From contig NC_092573.1 of NCBI RefSeq assembly GCF_037975245.1, positions 9,582,001 to 9,646,000 on the forward strand: a stretch of DNA of 64,000 nucleotides. Direction: 5' to 3'. Shown piece by piece: positions 36,966-49,618 of this stretch. The notes under the pieces were generated by a model. The model was not told the origin of the DNA, did no database searches, and was given only the letters and a program-made list of their open reading frames with translations. The stretch comes from Apostichopus japonicus (taxonomy: Eukaryota > Echinodermata > Holothuroidea > Aspidochirotida > Stichopodidae). Position numbers and translations under genes: made by a program. The first letter of the stretch is position 1; every line of letters starts with the position of its first letter.

Positions 36966-37065
36966 ATGGAAGGAAATGACACAATTTCGCAAGCTACAAC
37001 CGTGGTAAATCCGATAGAAAGATACTATTCAAGAGAAGGGACCTTAGATAGGCTAGCCACGAAAG
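36966..37065 (+). CDS. Possible orphan first exon, unknown product
   Basis: ATG at 36966 opens 33 codons beginning MEGNDTISQATTVVNPIERY and ending RLATK, with balanced composition unlike the surrounding AT-rich frames. The frame leads into AAAG|GTAAAG, an acceptable donor in phase 1. No continuing exon on the + strand could be recognised, and the protein is unknown. It may be a real 5' exon, a relic or chance. Confidence 0.25.
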
Positions 37066-37181
37066 GTAAAGTAGGCCTAGGCCTAACGGCAGTACACAAA
37101 ACAGAGAGATTTGATTGGTGCATGATCTGTTGGACGGGACTTGCGAATTTTATTCAGCTCAATTTTTTTAACGACAGATAA

Positions 37182-40100
37182 CTCTATAAAACTAATGAAT
37201 ATTGATAGAAAATTGCATAGAACGGTGTCATTTTCACTGAGCTTTTAGTAGAGTATGCTGGAAAGGTCGATGTTTAAATTTGGCAAACAAGTACTGAGAC
37301 TTTAATTGTAATTTTCTATGCATATTCATCACATCAGAAATCATCTAACGCGTTGTATCGAAGAAGTTTATCAAGTCGTAATTTCCCCTAGCTCTGTCCG
37401 TTTAGTGTACTTGAACAGCATTGTTCACATGCCATGTACACTGAATGCAGGAGATGTTATGCAACGGAGTTATTTTATCCTGTAGGATGTCTTAAACTAA
37501 GCTATAATATCCACCGGTAAACTACTCAGGGGGGAGACTTCACACTGTCCCACCGGAAGAGTTTAAAGTACTTCGAAGAAAGTTGTTTTCCAATCATGTT
37601 AAGGTTCAGGTTATGTCTAACAAGTGAATGACTCAACCAGAAATATATCATATTGAATTATATTATGAAACATAACAAATAAATTACTAACAACAACCGT
37701 GAGTCGGCCCTACAAGGTAATTTCAACCTACGCGAGCGTTCACTCAGCACATTTTGGGGGAATGTTACAATTTGAAATTATGGTTCATTTAGAAATCAGG
37801 ACTGTCTGCAGGCGTCGAGTTACTTTAACTCACCCAAACGCATCTAATTACGTGATAAGATGATTCCTAGATTCCTTTATATATATAAAACTTAATCAAT
37901 ATAGTGCACGCATGTACTATTAAAATATGAGACATATGAAGCAACACAATAGTCTTTCCGGGTAAAAACAAATCCTACACAGATTACGCTTCCTGTTGGG
38001 TCTTTCTCATGTATTACACATACTCTGTAACTACCAGTGTGCTAGTGTAGCCTACTGGTGAACGGAATATGAAGCAACAGCATACCCCTCTAGAAGCAAC
38101 AACATTCCTATACAAACCAAGCAACCCCACCCCCCCTCCCCACCCCCACCCGTTCCATCAAATGGATTTCATAACATTACCCATATCGCATCTAGGGCGA
38201 GTCCACGATTGCGAAAGGAGTGTATTGCTCTGTGATCATTCACGCGGACTTATATGCTAAGGGAGTTCCTCCCACATAAGGGGAGGCATATTTGAGCCAT
38301 CATAATACCATAAATTAGGTCTATAGTTCGGTCTAAGCGCACAATTGTGCTTAAAACTAATGTTGTTGTTTTGTGTTTGAAGAGAATGTTTTTTGTTTCT
38401 TTTTGAGGGTGGAGGGGGGGGGGGAGCCCACGCCCCCTGGATCCGCGCTTGTACAAGCAAAACATTGTTAACCTGAATATTCTATAACCTTACTGTGGCA
38501 TTGATTTCATGGTCAGTCTGTCATAGTTGGGGGCAGCCTTAATTTAATTTTTGTCTTTAATTGCCTATAGCAGAGCCGTAAGATGTCGAAATAGAGGGCG
38601 ACATTTCCTATCAAGAATTTGAATAAGGCGCGATGTAAGTGTCTCAAATTTTTGATATCTTGAAAAACGTATTCATAGCTTTGGATACAATTAAAATGCA
38701 CCAAACAGAGGGCAGTACATTACTATTTTGAAATGCAATCCTTGGATACTGCAATACCTTTATACCGTCCTCTATTTACACACGAGCGAGACCAAGTTTA
38801 ATAATAGAGTTTTTGGGCGAATGTATGTAATGACAAGCGTTTGTTCAGGGTTCTTTTCTTCAGATCAAGAAAGTGCATATTCTAGTGAGGATATAATATT
38901 TGCATTTAAGAATTACAGGCTGCTTTAATTCCATTTGGTAACAACAATGAAAACCCTAGGAGTAATGAATTATAACTTATAACGGACTGTTTTGGTCACT
39001 GTTAACTTGTAAGAACCACATGCCCAAGGGTGCACAATTCCAGAAGTCGCTACACATCTACGTGTCTTCCGTCGGACTCATTCCAATAGGGTGCAGCCGA
39101 AAATCAGCGCAATCAACTATAATAACAAGCAGCGGAGTAGCCGCGGGGGACGCGAGGAGCCTACCCCCCCCCCCCACCCCGACGTCTGTCAGGACCCACA
39201 AAATGGTCAGAAATGTGTTGTATAAAAATTAGGTCATGCCTGCTCCCTCTCCCTTTTGAAGAGGATTGTGCCACCTAAAACTAGAAGTCTACAGCTATAC
39301 GCCCTGTTTACACGTTACCTCTCAAGTGTCCCCATTCACAAACCTGGGTGAAGAGAGGCAATGGCGATTAAGTGTCTCGCCCACGAACACAATGTTATCA
39401 TCTGGTCTGGGCGGTAACCTACAGTGTAGATCGCATGTCCATTGCTAAAGCTATTCGATTAATTTGAATAATCGTAAAAAAAAAAATTATAATACCAAAA
39501 AAAAAAAACATTCCAGATATTCTTATCAGCAACTATTTTGAAAGAGAAAAGAATATACTTTTGATAGATTGGAGTGGAGTTTCATTGAGAATAATTGTAC
39601 ACATCATTTAAATTGTAACGGTAGCTTCATGCAACAAATCCTTACTGTATACCTTAATGTGTCGTCTTGCGTTCACATGTAAAATCGTCTCGTTATTTTG
39701 GGCTCTCAAGTGATCGAATACATCAATGTTTGCCTTTGAATGCCTTTTTTTTTGTGTTATCTTTGTGGGCAACAGGGCCAAATGTTAGCATTGAGCCTAA
39801 CTTGTGGCGTTTCGAGCTGTGGGTACCTCCCGGCCAAATTGAGAAAACAAAAAGTAGAATTTTTTCTGAATACTTGGTAGATCGATTTATGCACTTTTAT
39901 AATTAATTAGCCTATTATTTTACACCGTGCCAGTTATACATATATATGAACCACCTACCCCCCCCCCAACCCCTCACCCAATCGAAATGCACCATTTGGC
40001 CTACAACATATCTTAATATTGCCATGCAGTACATGGGAATCAGCTTCAACAAAACAAGGTCAGACCTATTTAATAAAATCCTGGATTCGCGCTAGCTATA

Positions 40101-41600
40101 GCAACAAGTTACTCATTTAAGTATTTCAACTGATAGATAAGATCTCGTTCTACTGCAGTTTAACATTAACAAAATGTATAATAATTATTGGATAGTCACG
40201 CTATTTACAGTATTAACAGAATTTTACGAGGCTAACCTAACAGCTTTATTAAACTTAACAAGGACACTTTTTATTGACTATTACCTTACTTGGAGTAGTA
40301 ACACTATTATTTTATTACGAACACGAACTATTTTAGCAATAACGAAAAGTGTAAATTTCGCTTTCCATGTAATTAGATATTAGGAGGCTGCCATTGTTAA
40401 TTCTTCAAATGACAGCTTAAATCGTTTCACTTCGATTCTTAGTATTTGTTTGCATTGTTTCTAGTTTCCTTTTGTTAAGCACTTAGAAACGTTTGTATTA
40501 AGCGCTATACAAATATGACTTTTTATTGTTAATTAATAACATTTAAGTAAGATTGACTTTCAGCTTCTTCCACCCAGTAAGAAGAGAATGGTTGTTGAGG
40601 ATGGATCATTGTGTAGAATATGTTGTTAAGTCATCAATTCTTGCCATGGTTCATTGATAATCAAGTTGTTAAAAGACTGCTTCAGTTATACACTATCAGC
40701 CATTTCCAAGTAGTAAATTTGTTTCAACTGATAGCGATGTTCAATGGGGGGATTGCTTGTTTTTATTTCAATTCCAAAATGACGTTATTGAAAAGAAAAG
40801 ATACGAGATAATGTGGATGGAACATGTGGTTGACAAATTGACTGATCGAACGTTCGATTGAAGTCAATTGATTGATTGATTCTTTCTTTCATTCATTCAT
40901 TAATCTTTCATCGCAATGCAGACGAGTAAAATTGAACGAATATCAGTTATAGCAATGCACATGTCTAAAGGTATCTTCGTAGTTTCCATCCACACCACTG
41001 CACTCATATCATAAATATGAATATGCCTATTATTGCGATTGTCCCTTCCCCTAGAAAAAAAAAGTGTCTACTCTACAAAACTTAAATATTATCCCCCGTA
41101 GGACCTCTTGCGAGGTCGAACAGGGGTAAACTCCTTTATTGTTGTTGCGATTGTTATGAAGCTCGGCTGTCGAGTGATGACATATTGGTCATTCGATGAA
41201 AAGCTTATTCCTTCTGAAAACGAAGTTAGGTAAAAATCACTCAAGAATAATCAATTCATAATTTTGCTGCAAAAATATTGAAATGATGATATTCTGAAGC
41301 GAGCGTAAGATGTTGAATTGACGAGAGATTAATTAAGTGATCAACTTCTGACTTTTGCTAAAATTACAAAATTTGCAAAATGTTTATTAGATTCAATGAA
41401 TTTTGCCATTTTGTTGCGAATCGTTAAGTTAAGCATATAAACTGAACAATTACTCATTTTTGTTGACAATTGCTAGTACTATCCTAACAGAAAGGTCTTA
41501 ACATTTTGAAGTCACCTTATAAAACGTTTTCCATATACGAGAGCCTGAGTCAGGAACATGGTCTACTCTCATGAAATATTCCCTCACCATATATAACTCT
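37182..41600. other. Intergenic between genes B and C, repeat fragments
   Basis: The end of a transposon-like sequence (CCCCCTGGATCCGCGCTTG near 38430-38455) and a C-run (about 39165-39177) are visible. The 60-80 codon frames have no convincing borders or recognisable domains. Confidence 0.4.
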
Positions 41601-41985
41601 GTAAAAGAGTAAGTTGGCCTGACGTTTCGATCCTATAGCAGGATCTTCTTCAAAGGCTAAATGACAAGTAACAGTTTATTCCCTACCCTTTCCCTTAATC
41701 CTCTCTTTGTCCCTCCACTGTTTATCTCCTACCTCTCCTCTTCCCCTGTTGGTTTCTTTCTTTCTTCTCTCCATCCCTTGTCTCCTAGTCCCCTTACATC
41801 TATCTCTTTGTGTTCACCATGCTTATTGACCTGTCTGTATTCTGTGTGTGTATTTGTCCCTTCTGTTACTGTTACTTGTCATTTAGCCTTTGAAGAAGAT
41901 CCTGCTAGGATCGAAACGTCAGGCCAACTTACTTTTACAAATTCTCCTACACAGGCTCTCTAGTGGATAAGCAGTTTGCTAACAG
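41601..41985. repeat. GTTGGCCTGACG palindromic repeat, copy 2
   Basis: This is the longest copy of the family. Inverted arms AAGTTGGCCTGACGTTTCGAT...GGCTAAATGACAAGTAACAG and its reverse complement flank a pyrimidine-rich core of about 200 bases. The right end carries GATAAGCAGTTTGCTAACAG, the inverted equivalent of the left edge of copy 1. The 100-codon frame through it is not a gene. Confidence 0.85.
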
Positions 41986-42830
41986 TTTTATTTTATTTTG
42001 ACCTTATAACTGTGTTATCGTGTCGGTGTCATGTAAAATGGAATTCCACGAGTCCTTTATACGTAAGGGATTCAATATTACACATGCATGATCTATGCAT
42101 GCCCTAAGTCCCCACTTTGAGAGTCCTTGACGTATGAAGGGCCCTTATGAAAGTTAAATGTTAATGAGTTTAATAGTTTTGATGTAATAATCTACATTAC
42201 ATCGCCAAGTATATATCCTTAGCAAAGTTATTTCCTCCTTTCGACTCACATTGAATATTGACCGTATATACTACACAATACACATATGTTGAAATGGAGA
42301 TATTAAAATAAAGTTGTATACAGTCCATGTGACTGGATATGGGACCGAATCCATGACTTCGCATGGGGTAAGGCCCATGCAGTTGGTTGCAAAACATGAA
42401 ACGTCACATTGTGTATTTTTTTAGCATATTTAGAGTTTATTGTGTATAAAATGAGCTCTAAGCTACGGTTGTTTCAATAACTACCTTTGAAGTTTTTGTG
42501 TGAGGTTGAAAAGAGGTGAGAGGGAGGGGGAGGGGGGGTACATCACACATCTCTCTTCATGGATATACGCCTGATTATATATCTGACGCCAATCAAAAGG
42601 TCAGAGACGGATGCCCCAGGTCGGGGTCAAATTAAAAGCTTCACAAGAAGCAACCTGGCCCTCAGAAATAGAAATAGGCCCATCAAAGGAGAGTCTACAT
42701 TCATCCGATATTTTTTGGCGCCACTATAGACGCCCAGATATGACACTGCCATGCTCTCTCTGTTAAGGGCAGGGGTTCGATTGAATTTCCTATTTTTGCT
42801 GGAGATAACTTTAAGAGCTGTATACCTGTA

Positions 42831-43969
42831 CAGTTTTTAAGAATTAGAAAATGAATCAACTCTTCTGATTTAAAAAAGTTTCTTCAACCGATTGGTGGTC
42901 ATATTTTCGGTCGATTCCCCTTCTCCAATCAGTTTCAGAATATAAAGTATAACTAACATTTTGCGAATATGCCGCAACACTTCTGTATGTATACGCTCAC
43001 ATACTTTGTCGTTTATTCCCATTGTTAGGATAAAATGTCTTCAATTTCATGACATCCACCCCCCCCCCCCTCCCCACTTGTTATTTTATACAGTTATTAC
43101 GCTATAACTAAGGCATAAAAGTCCAAATTGTCACACATTGTTAAATGATGTTCCCAAGAGGTAGAGGTAAGTGTAGGCCTATAGACACTCTCTCTTTTCA
43201 CGCATCTGTCGTAGCATTCTGTTTGAGCATTCACATAAATTTCATATTATCTCTAGAACGTTATCGGTTACGTCACATCTCAACTACCTCATAAAAATGG
43301 TCATCCATGCATGAAGTTTCTAAATCAGAGATGACATTTTATTTAAAGTCTTGAAGGCTTCGTAGGCGACGTTATCTACCAAATCTTCACTTTCTGCCGT
43401 TGGTACGATTTTCTTGAGTTTAATATCATTAGTTTTTAAGACATTAGAAAATAAATCAAATCCCCTGATTTAAAAAAGTTTTCTTCAACCGATTGGTGGT
43501 CATATTTTCGGTCGATTACCCTTTCCCAAGCAGTTTCAGAATATAAAGTATAACCAACATTTTTCGAATATGCCGCAACACTTTTTATGTAAACGCTCAC
43601 ACACTTTGTCGTGTGTTCCCATTTTTAGGACAAAATATCTTCAATTTAATGACACCCACCCCCCCCCCCTCCACACTTTTTATTTAATACAGTTATCACG
43701 CTAGGTAAGTGTAGGCCTAGACACTTTCTCTCTCTTTTCACGCATCTGTCGTAACATTCTTTGAGCATTCACATAAATTTCATATTATCTCTAGAATTTT
43801 ATCGGTTACGTCACATCTCAACTACCTCATAATAATGGTCATCCATGCATGAAGTTTCTAAATCAGAGATCACTTTTTTATTTGCAGTCTTGAAGGCTTC
43901 GTAGGCGACGTTATCCGCCCAACCTTCACTTTCTGCCGTTGGTACGATTTTCTTGAGTTTAATATCATT
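42831..43969. repeat. Tandem duplication including the 3' end of gene C
   Basis: Copy 1 (about 42831-43429) and copy 2 (about 43430-43969) are head to tail. Both begin with GTTTTTAAGA..TTAGAAAAT, continue with CAACCGATTGGTGGTCATAT and a poly-C tract, and end with the coding 3' end of gene C up to AATATCATT. Copy 2 is the part joined to the intact gene; copy 1 has lost the upstream coding sequence. Confidence 0.88.
43283..43429 (-). pseudogene. Truncated, frameshifted copy of gene C 3' end
   Basis: On the - strand this reads NDIKLKKIVPTAESE and then DNVAYEAFKT, as in gene C. A small deletion after KT shifts the frame into an early stop before the final tyrosine cluster. It has only about the last 50 codons, so it is a fragment created by the local tandem duplication, not an independent gene. 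Confidence 0.85.
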
Positions 43970-45021
43970 GGCAACAGTACGATTTCCCAAATGATCCCTT
44001 TCATTGGTTTTAATGAATTTCTTCATCCCCGATTGTGGTATTTGTCTTCGAAAGGTCTCTGGCCCTGGTGTAAACGTACGTAGTGGTGTCGGCTTTTTTA
44101 AACCTGCAATTGTGTATCTCAGTTCATCTTGACTGGTCGTGATCAACGTTGGTAAAGATTTATGAAAAGGTAGTACTTCATTTTTCTTTTCCAGAACAGG
44201 TGCCGGAAGATCCATGTTTCTTTCAGTAGTTTCCGTAATCCACGGGTCTTCCTCTGTATTATCGTTGGTGCCTTCAAGTGATCGCAATTTTCGATCTTTT
44301 TGACAATTTCTGACACAAAGGTAAATCACGATAACTGAGAGTAAGCTGATCATACAAGCAGATCCAAAGAAAATAAATGTGACGTATTCCTTCATATCCG
44401 AAGACCGGTTAGGAGAAGTGGTTAATGCAGCCCTCGTAGAAGTATTGATATCTCTACCAGATGTTGATTGGTTTACATTAGATGTACTCACTTTATTGAT
44501 ACTTGTCTGAGAGCGTAATTCATAAGAAGTACCCGGACTGGTACTTGTCTCACCTTCATCATCATTCACTGGTTGAGTTACATCAGTGCTCGCAATGACA
44601 ATACTTTGTTGGGACGTAGTAACAGTAGCAGTTTCAAGGGAAGTAGGCATGGTGTAATTTGTTGTAGCTCCACCTTTGAGAGTCATAGTTACTGGCCTGT
44701 AATTCCCAGAACTACTAATTTTCGCAGAATTTGTAGGTACCGTGGTTGAAGGTGCAAAAGACATTGTACTTCGTGGTGACGTTGTTGTCATGTTTGTATA
44801 ATTGGTATGGTCTTCAAAGGTTGTGATTACATCGGCTGTAATCGGTTCAATTAAGGCATCCGGATGCACGGGTGCTATATTTCCTTCAATACTGTGATCA
44901 TCATTATTAACTGCTGCTCTTTTAGTTTGTTTCTGGTGTAGTCTGACTGAGCCAGTCTTCGACGGGTTTCGGTTCCGAACGTCCGTTTGTATGCTCAGCA
45001 AGAGGCCATCTATATGTATAG
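43811..45021 (-). CDS. Gene C exon 2: mucin-like type I membrane protein
   Basis: This is the second of two coding exons; exon 1 is at 48266-48326. The - strand acceptor GTTTTAG precedes CTATACATAT, completing the phase-1 codon. The predicted protein has 423 residues. The ectodomain (about 22-233) is rich in Ser, Thr and Asn, with several N-glycosylation sites (NYT, NMT, NQS, NTS, NRS). The span is about 234-257 (VTFIFFGSACMISLLSVIVI...), then RNCQKDRKLR. The tail of about 165 residues has LRTFTPGPETFRR (TFTPGPE at 336-342) and ends DDHYYEVVEM, with YEAF nearby, so there are several possible phosphotyrosine sites. The block ITTFEDHTNYTN...SPRSTM (about 86-107) and TFTPGPE align with gene B. 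The function is unknown. Confidence 0.8.
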
Positions 45022-45202
45022 CTAAAACATGAACATGAAAACATAACGTATATATGTACCGAAATCACATATCTCAGCAGTGGCAGTGGCAAAGGGCCGA
45101 GGGGGAAGTCCCTCCCCTTCCTTCAATTCCCACGGTAGATAGAGGGTATGGTTCAATCTGGGGATTTTTTGCATTCAGCCGGGAAAGAAGGTAGACCACT
45201 AC

Positions 45203-45205
<3 letters not shown>

Positions 45206-45294
<89 letters not shown>

Positions 45295-45320
45295 GTATAT
45301 ATATATTTATTTATATATAC
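45206..45320. repeat. (AT)n microsatellite in gene C intron
   Basis: About 100 bases of AT alternation end in GT and GTAT variants, roughly 190 bases upstream of the gene C exon 2 acceptor. Gene B has a similar tract near the same position. Confidence 0.95.
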
Positions 45321-45573
45321 GTGTGTGTGTATTTATAGATTGGACAGTGTGAAGAACAAAATGAAATTGCAACCAACTTACACCAGAAAAAAATTAAACA
45401 ATAAATGGTTCACTCTGATGCATATTTAGACTATATATTAGTTCTACATAATTAACTACAAAGTTAGTGTGTTAATGAATACTTTAGGTGAGGATGAAAA
45501 GGGGAAGGGGATGTTTATAATTTCCTACTTGAAAGTAGTCTAGGTCTGAATTTTAGTTTAATGTCCCCTTTAA

Positions 45574-46368
45574 AGCAGCATTTTGCGTCCTCGACTATGA
45601 TATTTCTCAACCTCACTGACTTCACTATGCCATAACGACATACATAACTAGCTTATCTATTTATATTTTACTTCAAATGGTGGCATAAAAGTCGAAAAAT
45701 TTGCAACTTTCAACTGTGTTGTTCTCCAAGATATTTTCCGTTGGGAACCCAATAAACCTCGCCCATAATATGAATATTTAAACACTACGAACGTCATTGA
45801 CAGATACGTAATATAACACCACGCTTGATTTGTGTACAGTCTATATGGCAGTTGTACCAGGGAGTTGTACCAACGCAAAGTCTTGAATCTATTTTTAGCA
45901 ACGGCTCATAACTAAACCTGCATCTCTGATTGGTTGAATTCAAACTAGTGGGTTTGGAAACTGAATGCGATTTAATTTTGTATGTGGAATACTCGCCAAT
46001 TAACGTTTTTGGCAGGGAAAAACGTGGCTAATATCTTAATTTGCTGTTTTGTGATTTGATGTATGTAAAAAACTCGATGGACATGTCAAAAAAGTAGAAA
46101 ACGGCGACCAAACGCAAAATGCTCATGAATAAACATACTATTCACTGATTGGTGGAATTCAAACTAGTGGATTTGGAGATATGAAAACTTTGTCGAGGAC
46201 ACTTTTACTCGTTATCGATATAAATCGTTAATTACTCGCTAATTAACGCTCTTGGCAGGATAAAACTTGGATGGTATCTTAGTTTGCTGTTTTATGATTG
46301 ATACATGTAAAAAAATCGATGCACATGTTAAAAAGGTGGAAAAAAGCGACCCAACGCAAAATGCTGCT
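45574..46368. mobile_element. TTAA-flanked MITE with 15-bp TIR
   Basis: The terminal inverted repeat AGCAGCATTTTGCGT is exact at both ends, and TTAA lies immediately outside each (45570-45573 and 46369-46372). The interior holds a tandem duplication: about 45925-46120 and 46145-46350 share GAATTCAAACTAGTGG and AATTAACG..TTGGCAGG. No transposase is seen. The TTAA target suggests piggyBac-like mobilisation, though the ends are not the usual CCY type. It lies in the gene C intron. Confidence 0.7.
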
Positions 46369-46372
46369 TTAA

Positions 46373-48265
46373 TGTATGACAAAGACTATTAGTTTCGTGT
46401 CATAGCCTGAATGAAAACATTTCGGTATCGTTCAAACAATCTTACAGTAATGAAATTAAAGGTGAGTTCTCGTCTCATTTATATTGGACTAAATATTAAA
46501 GAGATGTTCCAGTGGCTGAAGTATATCGTTTAAAAAAATTGCGGCATTTCCATTTTTGTGATCTTTATATCCAGGGAAACGTCATGAAGGGTGGAACCTA
46601 CATGATGACTTTATTAACCACAAAACTAATTTTCATATGTTGTTGGTCGTTTCATATCACTGCTATATTTCTATAATACTTTCATTTTTGACAAATGACT
46701 CTTTAACCTCCGAGGACTGGCGTATAATACCTAATTCACAGACCATTAGGTAAGCTAGGTTCTCAGATGGCACACAAACCTCAATAGGGAAGCCGAATAG
46801 GACTTATAGAACCGTATGAACCGTATGGCATCAAAGACATGTTAATGATATTCCAGGACAAAACATCATCGTGCTGAATGTCAACCAAGGATGCTCTCAG
46901 AAAGGTTAATATAAAGTCAATAGAACATGTTTTTAAATGATTTACTAGAATATATAAACAATGGGTTAACCATACTGACGGAGATGACGTCATCAGTACT
47001 TATGTAGCCAAGTTGAAGGAGCATTTACGGAGATTTTAGCATAGATTAAAGGCGAATAACTTGCAACCAGAACAGCTGTAGAAAAACTACACACTCATTG
47101 GGGGGGGGGGGGGTTGAACTATCAAAGATAGGGACTAAAGTCACCCATTAAAACAGCACCGTGTCATCGGGATCGGCATATAGCCTTCCTACCCCTAGCT
47201 AACACCCCCCCCCCCCCCCGGAAATTAACATTACGGCAACCCATCAAATAGGTGCGAACTGTTTAGTATTCAATTGGGCTCTGGAGAGAGGCGGTTGCAT
47301 TCGTCTTAGCGTATAGTTTTCACAAGTATGGAAACCGGCTTGCATGTAACCGCCTAACATAAACATAGCACCCGTATCCGTACATCTACAACTTAATAGT
47401 CGCTACTGTTATCTATCACCAATTCGCCAGTAATTTACTACCCCTTTCCATCAGTGTAAAACTTACTCTTAGGTAATGTACCTGCGCCCAGTGCACATAG
47501 TTCCATTCACCTCTTCTGTACGTGCATACAGGGCACATTCATCGTACAAATTCGCATGACGCCAAGAAATGAAGGAGAAAGTGCGTTGTGCCCCTTGAAA
47601 AGGAGAATATCCATCCTTGTTAACATACCTAGAACTCCCGTAAACTCCCTCCCCCACCCAAGTTACTACTTTATATGTTTGTATAACATCCGTGTATCCA
47701 TACGTATACCATAGTACACGAAATTAGTGGGGGAAAGGGAGGGGCTATGCTGCATATTCACCATAACGCAAGCCTGCTTAACGTTAGTTACCATCCGTGC
47801 AGTATAGAATTGACGGGTTCTTCACTCAAGTAGCGCATCCGCTCTTATCTGCAACGTTCTAACAGTACATATAGCCTAACAATGCGCATTTCAAAGCCTA
47901 GATTTACTTGTCAATGACCTGATGACGTACAAGTGAATTAAATGTCGAAATTTCACATCTGATAAAAAATATAAGAAAAACATTTAGCAGCAGTACTTGA
48001 TCTATATGGATGAAGTAAATAGTAAACATTGCATAAATATCTTACCTATGTCACATCAACTCTCTACCAAGTTCTATCACTTGGGACTGAAAGATCATTT
48101 TCTACCTTCATAATGGTCAAACATATTGTTATCTCTCTTCAAGCTAGTGTTGCTTGAGATTAAATGACACATTGAAAGAACTCTTTAATTATAGTTTATC
48201 CTAACACCTATATGGCAATGTACCATTAAATGACTAACAAGTATTGTAAAGCAATTATTACTTAC
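46373..48265. other. Remainder of gene C intron
   Basis: This is intronic sequence with homopolymer runs of G (about 47100-47113) and C (about 47207-47219). No nested gene is supported. Confidence 0.4.
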
Positions 48266-48326
48266 AAATTGTGAACATAGCTGCGACGAAAATCAACTGG
48301 AGATATGCCACCATTTTTCTCTTCAT
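48266..48326 (-). CDS. Gene C exon 1: signal-peptide exon
   Basis: On the - strand ATG at 48326 opens MKRKMVAYLQLIFVAAMFTI, a basic start followed by a hydrophobic core, then one base and the donor GTAAGT (phase 1). It joins the acceptor at 45021 across a 3.2-kb intron. A second in-frame Met (codon 5) could also start translation. Confidence 0.75.
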
Positions 48327-48520
48327 CTTCGGTATTATGACTGATTTAATGACTATAACCTCTGAAATATTATATGGAAAGCTGTTTCTCCAAATTACAA
48401 CCAAGATGAAATGAAGATAAACATAATTCCTTCCATCGACGTAAAAGGGCTATATATCGCATATACCATGCAGTCAGATTTTAACGAAATCTTACAACCT
48501 TTCTTTAAGATAAATTAAGC

Positions 48521-48629
48521 TGTTAGCAAACTGCTTATCCACTAAAGAGCCTGTGTAGGAGAATGTGTAAAAGAAAGTTGGCCTGACGTTTCGATCCTAG
48601 CAGGATCTTCTTTCAAAGGCTAAATGACA
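48521..48629. repeat. GTTGGCCTGACG repeat, copy 3 (half element)
   Basis: TGTTAGCAAACTGCTTATCC, AGTTGGCCTGACGTTTCGAT, AGCAGGATCTTC and GGCTAAATGACA appear once, without the inverted right half. TTTCTTTAA lies on both sides, which may be a target duplication. It sits about 200 bases upstream of the gene C start codon. Confidence 0.8.
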
Positions 48630-49610
48630 TTTCTTTAAAGAAAAATATTCACTTAAATGAACAGTGAACTTTCACAATCGAAAATGGCCGATCAGTCACT
48701 TACTCAACAATTATGTATAGCTATTGTGGAGTGTTTTAGATGGCTGGCGAAACAGTGTTGTACAAGTATATCCTACTTGTATAGGTTATGCACTTAAAGG
48801 GAAGTGGGCGTCACCGAAACTGCTGTCGTTAAAGCTTCATCGGTGAAAGAGTATTAAACTATACGGTAAGTTGGTTACAGTTATGCATGAGAAAAGATTT
48901 TTTTATAATGGTGGCCCTTATTAACCGATATTAAAATAACATGATTACTTTGTGCTGCAAATTAAGTTTCGTTTCTGCAAGTTACGATTTCTGTTTTGTT
49001 TATGGTTGTCGTCAGGACGGAGGCCATTTCTTACACAGTCACGATTTAGCAGATTATACTGCAGCTAATAAAATAAAATAATTTTGATATGTTACAGACT
49101 GTGTGTTATAAACTCTGCTCTCCGTCAGGGGTTTATTTCTTTAAACCACTTTTAAATTATTATTTTTTTTTTTGTATTATGACTCTTGAAACATCTAGGT
49201 ACATCAATGAAAATGTCTGAATATGAAATCAAAAAGACTATTGTGTGGCATCAAATACGGTAACAGATTTATAATGCATTACAAAATTTACAAGAAATGC
49301 TGTTGATTGTCACCCAATGGTGGTATATTGTTAATACGCCCCTCCCCCTTCCCCCCGTCATCATTCTCTTCTGCCCCATCATGATTGCTTGTTTACATAT
49401 AAATCCTACGGAGTGTTCTTCCACGGGTGTACAAGTGAGCGAGAAAGGGTATACGGTGAACCAGAGCTCACCATATCCAGATAGTTGTTTATCAAACTCC
49501 CTGATCTGCCAGGTTCGTTCCCCTCCTCTGATCCCGTGCAGGACCGCAATGAAAGTGATTAGTGGTTGATGCATGTTATGAGTGACGAGCTAAGGCAATG
49601 CATTATTATA
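48630..49610. other. Upstream region of gene C
   Basis: AT-rich sequence without a recognised gene. Overlapping 90-100 codon frames on both strands near 49269-49574 look like chance readings. Confidence 0.35.
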
Positions 49611-49618
49611 CCGTACAG

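Noticed and set aside
41661-41963. 100-codon Ser/Pro/Leu-rich + strand frame
   Set aside because: Lies within palindromic repeat copy 2; its end is the inverted repeat arm itself.
42197-42397. Possible additional receptor exon near gene C
   Set aside because: No Ser/Thr-rich ectodomain, membrane span or phase-1 acceptor could be found; composition is ordinary noncoding.
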